Positions 1 through 4,583 of a stretch of 5,722 bases of DNA are shown piece by piece. Each line of letters starts with the position of its first letter. Position 1 is the stretch's first letter. Source of the stretch: an uncultured Bacteroidales bacterium (lineage in GTDB: Bacteria; Bacteroidota; Bacteroidia; Bacteroidales; Muribaculaceae); NCBI GenBank assembly GCA_900552315.1, contig URZM01000143.1:1-5722 (forward strand), read 5' to 3'. The position numbers were made by a program, and so were the translations under genes. The notes under the pieces were generated by a model. That model searched no databases, was not told where the DNA came from, and saw only the letters and a program-made list of their open reading frames with translations.

Positions 1-395
1 AGACCGTCGAGTGCGGAATCCAGCACCCCGTTGCGCGAGGCGAAAGCCTCAGCTCTGCCCAGCAGGATGCAGTTTACGACAATCAGGGGTATGAAGAGAC
101 CCAGGCTCTGCTCGAGGGCGGGGGCCCAGGCGCGTATGGCGAGCTGGAGCAAGGTGACGAAGGTGGCTATCACGACTATGAATATCGGTATACGCACCTT
201 GTCGGGAACCACGCTCTTCATCATGGATATGACGGTGTTGGAGCAAATGAGCACGGCGGCGGTGGCCAGACCCATCATGAGGCCGTTCATGGCCGAGGAG
301 GTGGTGCCGAGGGTGGCGCACATGCCGAGCAGGAGCACCAGCACGGGGTTGGCGGGAAGAATCCCGTTCCATACTATCTTAAGTTTGCTATTCAT
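1..395 (-). CDS. rnfE: Rnf complex subunit RnfE, 5' two thirds (runs off the left edge)
   Basis: RnfE (RsxE/NqrD family) is an integral membrane subunit of the ion-translocating ferredoxin:NAD+ oxidoreductase and, with RnfA, forms part of the membrane core. The ATG at 395-393 opens a frame that stays open to the window edge, giving 131 residues plus two bases; family members are about 200 residues, so roughly the last third is missing. Family motifs are clear: NPVLVLLLGMC near residues 17-27, and PLIVVNCILLGRAEAFASRN near 101-120, the conserved membrane segment with the Asn-Cys pair. Several hydrophobic helices are visible, around residues 17-35, 42-60 and 72-90. The gene starts 27 nt after the rnfG stop in an AT-richer spacer without a Shine-Dalgarno sequence, which is normal for Bacteroidota. 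rnfA should follow outside the window. Identity is secure from motifs and gene order; the C-terminus cannot be assessed. Confidence 0.96.
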   Translation of the reverse strand, partial: MNSKLKIVWNGILPANPVLVLLLGMCATLGTTSSAMNGLMMGLATAAVLICSNTVISMMKSVVPDKVRIPIFIVVIATFVTLLQLAIRAWAPALEQSLGLFIPLIVVNCILLGRAEAFASRNGVLDSALDG

Positions 396-422
396 CTGAG
401 CTGAGAGTTAAATGAGTACTGT

Positions 423-1085
423 TCATTTGGCTTTGCGGGATGCTCCCGAGGAGGCATCGCCCTTGGCTGCATCCATCCGGGCACCCTCCTTCTGTTCCTT
501 CACCATACGGTAAGCCTCGAAACCGTCGCGGACGGCTCCCAAGAAGGCGCGCGAGGATATGGTGGCCGCCGTGATGCCGTCAATCTGACCGTTCTGCTCC
601 TTGTCCTTCACCACGAAGAACGACACATCGGCGGGAGACTTGCCGAGGATGGAGCGCGCCCCCTTGGGGTCACGGAACCATAGCTGCATCTTGGAGCCGA
701 GTCCGGGGGTCTCGGCATGGGAGAGCACCTGATAGTCCTTCACGGTGCCGTCGGCGTTGAAGCCGGCCATGATCTGGACCTCGCCTCCGAACCCTTCCAT
801 TGAGTAGGTGGAGACTGCCGCTCCGTTGAACTTTCCGCCGAGATAAGCCGGATATACGGTGCATCTGACCCCTGAGGGGGTGGTGACGCTCACGGAGTCG
901 GCCACGGGGTTGTTGTCGAACTCGGGAGCCACGCGGCGTATGGCCTCTATGCGTGTCTGCTCCTCCATCTTGGCTATGGGCTCTTTGGTAATGGTGTACA
1001 TGCCGGCCAGCAGGGCGGCGGCCACTATACTGACTATGCCCAGGGAGAGAATCATGTTGGGCAGGGTGGATTTCATCTTTTTCAT
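423..1085 (-). CDS. rnfG: Rnf complex subunit RnfG (membrane-anchored FMN-binding protein)
   Basis: RnfG carries a covalently bound FMN on the outer face of the membrane and passes electrons within the Rnf complex. The product is 220 residues. One N-terminal transmembrane segment (about residues 9-30) is followed by an FMN_bind domain with the typical HAETPGLGSKM stretch (123-133) and the flavin attachment region DGITAATISSRA (169-180), where Thr175 is the expected phosphoester-linked residue. The usual S/T-G-A-T reads T-A-A-T here. The tail after about residue 197 is charged and Ala/Ser/Lys-rich, without family motifs. The frame is open upstream to 1220, but that extension lies inside rnfD and is not RnfG-like. 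The ATG at 1085 overlaps the rnfD stop as ATGA and is preceded by AAGGAGGTGA with 7 nt between GGAGG and ATG, so this start is well supported. rnfE follows after 27 nt. Confidence 0.96.
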   Translation of the reverse strand: MKKMKSTLPNMILSLGIVSIVAAALLAGMYTITKEPIAKMEEQTRIEAIRRVAPEFDNNPVADSVSVTTPSGVRCTVYPAYLGGKFNGAAVSTYSMEGFGGEVQIMAGFNADGTVKDYQVLSHAETPGLGSKMQLWFRDPKGARSILGKSPADVSFFVVKDKEQNGQIDGITAATISSRAFLGAVRDGFEAYRMVKEQKEGARMDAAKGDASSGASRKAK

Positions 1086-2062
1086 GGCCTCACCTCCTTT
1101 CCGGCCTTGCGCCTGCCCTGGACGCCGAAGCGGCGCGGACGGCAGTATTTGTTGAGCAGCGGCGTGCAGCTGTTGCCCAGCAGGATGGCGAAGGAGACTC
1201 CTTCGGGATAGGCTCCCCAAAGGCGTATCACCATGGTTATGACACCTATAAGCACGCCGTAGATGAGTTGCCCGCGATGGGTCATGGGCGAGGTGACGTA
1301 GTCAGTGGCCATGAACACGGCCCCGAGCATCATGCCGCCGCTGAGGAGCTCCACAAGAGGGTTGGCTCCGGCGCACCAGGCGAGCAGCGCGGCGGAGAGA
1401 AGCATGGAGACGGGTATGTGCCAGGTGATGGTGCGGGTGAGCAGCAGGTATGCGAATCCTATGAGAATGGCGATGGAGCCTACCTCACCCCAGGAACCGT
1501 TAATCTGGCCCAGGCTCACTCCGAGCCAGTCCACGGATGCGGGGTCCACATGGTGTGCTGTCATCTTGAGTTGTCCCAGAATCGTGGCTCCGCTGTCGGC
1601 GTCGGCGCCGGTCATGCCGCTTCCCACCCCCACGGTCCATGTGGTCATGGCGGCAGGGAAAGAGAGCAACAGGAACACGCGGCCCACCAGAGCAGGATTC
1701 CAGATGTTGGTGCCGAGACCTCCGAAAGACATCTTGCCAATGCCTATGGCCACCACCGCGCCTATGGCCACCATCCACCAGGGCAGGGAGGCCGGCACGT
1801 TCATGGCCAGAAGGATACCGGTGATCATGGCCGAACCGTTGAGCAGGGAGAAGGGGCGTTTCATTATCAATGAGCCTATCACCCACTCGGAGAGCAGACA
1901 GGCCAGCACGCTCACGGCCAGACAGATCACGCTCGAAGAGCCGAACACCCATATACCCGCCGCGACGGCAGGCAGGAGGGCTATGACTACATTCCACATA
2001 CGGCGGCTCACGCTGTCTGAGCTATGGACGTGGGGCGAGCCGGATATGAGTAATTGTTGCAT
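1082..2062 (-). CDS. rnfD: Rnf complex subunit RnfD (membrane flavoprotein)
   Basis: RnfD (NqrB/RnfD family) is a polytopic membrane subunit that binds FMN covalently and lies on the electron and ion path of the Rnf complex. The product is 326 residues, the usual family length or slightly shorter. Visible motifs in order: SGSPHVHSSDS at the N-terminus (7-17), MKRPFSLLNGSAMITG (67-82), GGLGTNIWNPALVGRVF (114-130), the flavin attachment motif SGAT (157-160, Thr160 expected to carry FMN), FMATDYVTSPMTHRGQ (250-265) and PEGVSFAILLGNSCTPLL (286-303). Many hydrophobic helices lie between them. The ATG at 2062 follows rnfC after 27 nt of AT-rich spacer without a Shine-Dalgarno sequence. The 3' end overlaps the rnfG start by 4 nt, and the last codons double as its ribosome binding site. 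Nothing is broken or missing. Confidence 0.97.
   Translation of the reverse strand: MQQLLISGSPHVHSSDSVSRRMWNVVIALLPAVAAGIWVFGSSSVICLAVSVLACLLSEWVIGSLIMKRPFSLLNGSAMITGILLAMNVPASLPWWMVAIGAVVAIGIGKMSFGGLGTNIWNPALVGRVFLLLSFPAAMTTWTVGVGSGMTGADADSGATILGQLKMTAHHVDPASVDWLGVSLGQINGSWGEVGSIAILIGFAYLLLTRTITWHIPVSMLLSAALLAWCAGANPLVELLSGGMMLGAVFMATDYVTSPMTHRGQLIYGVLIGVITMVIRLWGAYPEGVSFAILLGNSCTPLLNKYCRPRRFGVQGRRKAGKEVRP
1090..1099 (-). promoter_or_regulatory. Full-length Shine-Dalgarno sequence of rnfG inside the end of rnfD
   Basis: AAGGAGGTGA on the minus strand is complementary over 10 nt to the usual 3' end of bacterial 16S rRNA. It lies 4 nt before the rnfG ATG (7 nt from GGAGG to ATG) and is read in rnfD as the codons for Lys-Glu-Val-Arg near the C-terminus. 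The other starts visible here (rnfB, rnfC, rnfD, rnfE) have only AT-rich or unremarkable leaders. The site decides the rnfG start and suggests reinitiation after rnfD. Bacteroidota generally use Shine-Dalgarno pairing little, so this is notable. Confidence 0.85.
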
Positions 2063-2089
2063 GTCGTTATAACTTGCTTTATTAGGATA

Positions 2090-3400
2090 TTACTTTAGTT
2101 TTCTGATTTCGCGCTTCGCCAGGCGGATGTAATCGAGCAAGGGGCGGGATGCCGGACATGTGTACACGCAACTGCCACATTCCACACAGTCAGCCACGTT
2201 GTGCGCCTTGGCGTCCACCCACAGTGACTGTTCGCTCTGGGCGGCCAGCAGATAGGGTTCCAGCCCCATGGGACAGACGCCCACGCATGAGGCGCAACGG
2301 ATGCAGGGCTCCGGGGCACGCCGGCGCGTGACGCTCTCGGGAAGGACGAGCACGCCGCTCATGCCCTTGGTGGTGGGTGTGTCGAGCGTGGCCATGGCGC
2401 GTCCCATCATAGGACCGCCGGATATGACCTTGCCCGTGTTCTCAGGCAGACCGCCCGCAGCTTCTATCAGAGCGGATACGGGAGTCCCCACCTTGACCAG
2501 GAAATTGCCGGGATTGGCCAGGTCCGGACCTGTCACAGTCACCACGCGGCTCGTGAGCGGCAGACCCTTCTCGCACGCCTGCCACACGGCATAGGCCGTG
2601 GCCACATTGTCCACTATGGCACCTACATACACCGGAAGCGCGCCGGGAGGCACCTGACGGCCCAACACGGCGTCGATGAGCTGCTTCTCGCCGCCTTGGG
2701 GGTATTTCTTCTTCAGGGTGACGACCTTCACTCCCTTGTGATGTGTGGCCGCCTCTGTCATGGCCGCGATGGCCTCCGGCTTGTTCTCCTCGATACCTAT
2801 GTAGCAGACATCGACCTTGACGGCCTTCATGAGCCAGCGGGCTCCGCGCACCACCTCGTCTGGATGCTCCTGCATGAGGCGGTCGTCACATGTAAGCCAC
2901 GGCTCACATTCCGCGCCATTGATTATCACGAACTCCGGACGGTACTCCTTGCCCGGGGAGAGTTTGACCGCCGTGGGGAACGTGGCGCCTCCCAGTCCCA
3001 CCACGCCGCAGGCGGCAACGCGGGCCACTATGTCGGCGGGGGAATAATGCTCCTCGAGGCTCATGGGAGCCAGCGGCTCGGTGTCGGCCTGTTCGGGGTC
3101 GCATGTTATCTCTATCGCGTCAGCCGGATAGCCGGCCACGTCACGCACCGTGACAAACCTCTTCACGGTGCCTGCCACGGGAGAGTGTATGGCCGCGCTC
3201 ACATAGCCTCCGGCCTTGGCTATCAGCTGTCCGGCAAGCACCTTGTCGCCGGCCTTCACCTCCGGAACCGCCGGGGCGCCTATGCTCTGGGAGAGCATGA
3301 CGGTGACGGTAGCCGGACTTACCGGCGCGGTAATGGCCACTCCGCCGGTACGCTTGCAGTCATCGGGGTGTATGCCCCCCTTGCGGAATGTCTTTATCAT
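2090..3400 (-). CDS. rnfC: Rnf complex subunit RnfC (NADH/FMN and Fe-S subunit)
   Basis: RnfC is the peripheral subunit that reacts with NAD(H); it resembles the NuoF-type NADH-binding subunit of complex I. The product is 436 residues. A lipoyl-like barrel-sandwich segment lies N-terminally (HSPVAGTVKRF, 72-82). The Rossmann-like NADH/FMN domain contains GVVGLGGATFPTAVK (132-146), NGAECEPWLTCDDRL (161-175) and KKYPQGGEKQLI (231-242). An SLBB-like segment follows at about 285-330, with SGGPMMGRAM after it (327-336). Two [4Fe-4S] motifs close the protein: C366, C369, C372, C376 and C405, C408, C411, C415. The short form lacks the long Ala/Lys-rich C-terminal extension of some proteobacterial RnfC/RsxC. 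The ATG at 3400 overlaps the rnfB stop as ATGA, which suggests translational coupling, but there is no Shine-Dalgarno sequence before it. Confidence 0.98.
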   Translation of the reverse strand: MIKTFRKGGIHPDDCKRTGGVAITAPVSPATVTVMLSQSIGAPAVPEVKAGDKVLAGQLIAKAGGYVSAAIHSPVAGTVKRFVTVRDVAGYPADAIEITCDPEQADTEPLAPMSLEEHYSPADIVARVAACGVVGLGGATFPTAVKLSPGKEYRPEFVIINGAECEPWLTCDDRLMQEHPDEVVRGARWLMKAVKVDVCYIGIEENKPEAIAAMTEAATHHKGVKVVTLKKKYPQGGEKQLIDAVLGRQVPPGALPVYVGAIVDNVATAYAVWQACEKGLPLTSRVVTVTGPDLANPGNFLVKVGTPVSALIEAAGGLPENTGKVISGGPMMGRAMATLDTPTTKGMSGVLVLPESVTRRRAPEPCIRCASCVGVCPMGLEPYLLAAQSEQSLWVDAKAHNVADCVECGSCVYTCPASRPLLDYIRLAKREIRKLK

Positions 3401-4224
3401 GCTGTCACAGGATTTTTAACGGTGAGTATGGTGTGGCGCGGGCAAGCCTCGACGCATGCCCCGCAACGTGTGCACTTTTCCGCGTCTATGAACGCGAGCG
3501 AGGCGGTGAGGCTTATCGCCTCGGACGGGCATGTCTTCTTGCATTTGCCGCAGCCGATGCAGCTTACCTCGCATTCCTTCATGGCCTGGGGGCCCTTGTC
3601 CTTGTTTTTGCAGGACACGAAGACAATCGAGTCATGCCCCTCCGGGATGGAAGCGAGCTGCATCACCCCTCGGGGACAGGCTCCGGAACATTTGCCGCAA
3701 CCCACACATTTCGCAAGGTCCACCACAGGCAAGCCGGTGTCGGAGTCAATATGCAGGGCGTCATAAGGGCACGCCTCCACGCAGTCGCCGCATCCCAGGC
3801 ATCCGTAAGGGCAGTCTGACTCGCCTTCGCAGAACGACGCCTCTATGGCGCAGCGGCGCACGCCGTCATAACGCCTCACCTCGGGGCGCAGGCTGCAAGT
3901 GCCGGAACATGCCACCACGGCGCGCTTCGTCACCGCACCGCTCACCTTCAGGCCGATTATGTCGGCTATGCGGGCCATGCCGTCTGAGCCGGAACTGGGG
4001 CAGTACACCCCGTCGAGCGACGTGGCCGATGCGCAGGCACAGGCGAAATCGTGACAGCCCTTGTAGCCACAGGCTCCGCAATTGGCACCCGGAAGCAACT
4101 CCTCGATCTCGCCAATGCGCTCATCCTCATGTACATAGAATTTCCGCGCCACGAAATACAGCACGGCAGCGGCGAGTATGCCAATACCCCCCATAAGGAA
4201 TATAGTATGCCAAATCAAATCCAT
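3397..4224 (-). CDS. rnfB: Rnf complex subunit RnfB (polyferredoxin, ferredoxin-oxidising subunit)
   Basis: RnfB is the entry point for electrons from reduced ferredoxin. The product is 275 residues. It starts with one transmembrane helix (about 5-26), then the four-cysteine Fes domain with C49, C52, C57 and C75 (LPGANCGACGYKGC). The family stretch with YDGVRRC and YGCLGCGDC follows (119-148). Four ferredoxin-type CxxCxxCxxxCP motifs are visible: C142-C152, C173-C183, C222-C232 and C251-C261. This predicts at least five [4Fe-4S] clusters, the long form known from Bacteroidota and clostridia rather than the shorter enterobacterial RsxB. Further cysteines (C106, C110, C125, C132, C138, C205, C218) lie outside these motifs. 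It is the first gene of the operon; the ATG at 4224 has an AT-rich upstream region without a Shine-Dalgarno sequence. A consensus promoter lies about 170 nt upstream. Confidence 0.98.
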   Translation of the reverse strand: MDLIWHTIFLMGGIGILAAAVLYFVARKFYVHEDERIGEIEELLPGANCGACGYKGCHDFACACASATSLDGVYCPSSGSDGMARIADIIGLKVSGAVTKRAVVACSGTCSLRPEVRRYDGVRRCAIEASFCEGESDCPYGCLGCGDCVEACPYDALHIDSDTGLPVVDLAKCVGCGKCSGACPRGVMQLASIPEGHDSIVFVSCKNKDKGPQAMKECEVSCIGCGKCKKTCPSEAISLTASLAFIDAEKCTRCGACVEACPRHTILTVKNPVTA

Positions 4225-4258
4225 ATAGTGATTTTAGGTCAATTATGTTTCATGGTCT

Positions 4259-4333
4259 TCATACGCCGATGCGGAGGGACACATGGATGGCCTGGATGGC
4301 CGCCTCCACAAGACATGTCTCTCCCACAGACAT
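4259..4333 (-). CDS. Possible 24-codon leader ORF upstream of rnfB
   Basis: An ATG at 4333-4331 opens a 24-codon frame beginning MSVGETCLVE and ending in a TGA at 4261-4259, 34 nt before rnfB. Its codons (GTG, GAG, GCG, GCC, ATC, CAG) resemble those of the neighbouring genes, and the frame includes the 9-bp tandem duplication read as part of AAIQAIHVSL. Against it: the start codon sits inside the stem of hairpin H2, there is no clear ribosome binding site, and a frame this short can arise by chance. It could be a leader peptide, a remnant of a longer gene, or a by-product of RNA structure. I recognise no homologue. Confidence 0.2.
   Translation of the reverse strand: MSVGETCLVEAAIQAIHVSLRIGV
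4284..4301. repeat. 9-bp perfect tandem duplication in the rnf leader
   Basis: TGGATGGCC occurs twice in direct succession (4284-4292 and 4293-4301). On the transcribed minus strand it reads GGCCATCCA twice and forms the interior of hairpin H3, where GGCC of one copy can pair with GGCC of the next. Because 9 is a multiple of 3, a change in copy number would keep the frame of the possible small ORF. Confidence 0.9.
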
Positions 4334-4395
4334 GGGATGACCCCACAACAGTCCGGCTCCATGACGACGGCCTCAAGGCCGTGGCCAAACGTCCG

Positions 4396-4426
4396 CAAAA
4401 TTACAAAAACAATATGACTCTCCAAA
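4396..4426 (-). promoter_or_regulatory. Consensus Bacteroidota sigma-ABfr-type promoter of the rnf operon
   Basis: On the minus strand, TTTG (4426-4423) is followed after exactly 19 nt by TAATTTTG (4403-4396), matching the known Bacteroidetes promoter elements (-33 TTTG and -7 TAnnTTTG). A second TTTG lies at 4431-4428, at a less usual distance. The spacer is AT-rich, in contrast to the GC-rich genes. Transcription should start around 4390, giving a leader of about 165 nt before rnfB. The position after a terminator and before the first rnf gene supports the call. Confidence 0.8.
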
Positions 4427-4459
4427 GCAAATTACGGAAATTTTTCCATAATGCCGAAT

Positions 4460-4481
4460 CGAAACTCCATCGAAACTCCAT
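4460..4481. repeat. 11-bp perfect tandem repeat upstream of the rnf promoter
   Basis: CGAAACTCCAT occurs twice head to tail (4460-4470 and 4471-4481); the base before each copy (T) and after each copy (C) also agree. The 11-bp period is close to one helical turn, so both copies would face the same side of the DNA. The repeat ends about 34 bp upstream of the -33 box, where an activator could bind. Regulatory function is inference; the repeat could also be a chance duplication. Confidence 0.6.
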
Positions 4482-4524
4482 CAGCCGCCCTGCGGTGGGC
4501 ACACGCGCACTCCCTGAAGACATG

Positions 4525-4562
4525 AAAACCGGACCGGCATTGCATGGGAGCGCCGGTCCGGT
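4525..4562 (-). terminator. Intrinsic terminator after the CARDB-repeat gene
   Basis: A perfect 11-bp GC-rich stem (4552-4562 with 4528-4538, ACCGGACCGGC type) encloses a 13-nt loop and runs into TTTT on the minus strand (4528-4525). It starts 21 nt after the stop codon of the upstream gene and should separate that transcript from the rnf operon. The U-tract is short, but the stem is very stable. In the other direction it is followed only by ACAAAC, so it acts on the minus strand. Confidence 0.85.
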
Positions 4563-4583
4563 ACAAACACAATGTATTGAACG

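Larger units (their letters stand above)
4225..4390 (-). ncRNA. Predicted structured 5' leader of the rnf operon
   Basis: Transcription from the promoter at 4396-4426 would give a leader of about 165 nt before rnfB. Three hairpins follow each other on the minus strand. H1 has a 6-bp stem (4377-4382 with 4367-4372) and a TTGA loop. H2 has a 7-bp stem (4328-4334 with 4314-4320) and a 7-nt loop. H3 has an 8-bp stem with one G-U pair (4303-4310 with 4270-4277); its 25-nt loop contains a smaller GGCC/GGCC hairpin. A competing TGGG/CCCA pairing overlaps H2. None is followed by a U-tract, so it does not look like a transcription attenuator. The last ~35 nt before rnfB are AT-rich and unstructured. 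I recognise no known riboswitch class. The stems are read directly; regulatory function is inference. Confidence 0.45.

Noticed and set aside
1086..1220. A 45-codon N-terminal extension of rnfG
   Set aside because: It lies wholly inside rnfD in another frame, is Arg/Gln-rich and unlike RnfG, and the ATG at 1085 has a strong ribosome binding site followed by the expected membrane anchor.
1305..2072. A 255-codon plus-strand frame antisense to rnfD
   Set aside because: rnfD on the minus strand has all family motifs; the antisense product is Met/Pro/Thr-rich low complexity.
2696..3766. A 356-codon plus-strand frame antisense to rnfC and rnfB
   Set aside because: It is a His/Gly/Arg-rich shadow of two clearly functional genes with intact Fe-S and nucleotide-binding motifs on the other strand.
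4367..4382. Hairpin ACGGCC-TTGA-GGCCGT as an intrinsic terminator
   Set aside because: No U-tract follows on either strand, and it lies just downstream of the predicted rnf start, so it is treated as part of the leader structure.
4243..4425. A 60-codon minus-strand frame upstream of rnfB
   Set aside because: Its start overlaps the -33 box of the predicted promoter, so it would not be translated from that transcript. The product is rich in Pro, Arg and Cys without a recognisable motif.
4225..4583. CRISPR array, tRNA or attachment site
   Set aside because: There are only two short tandem repeats without spacers, no cloverleaf-like segment, and no mobile-element genes nearby.
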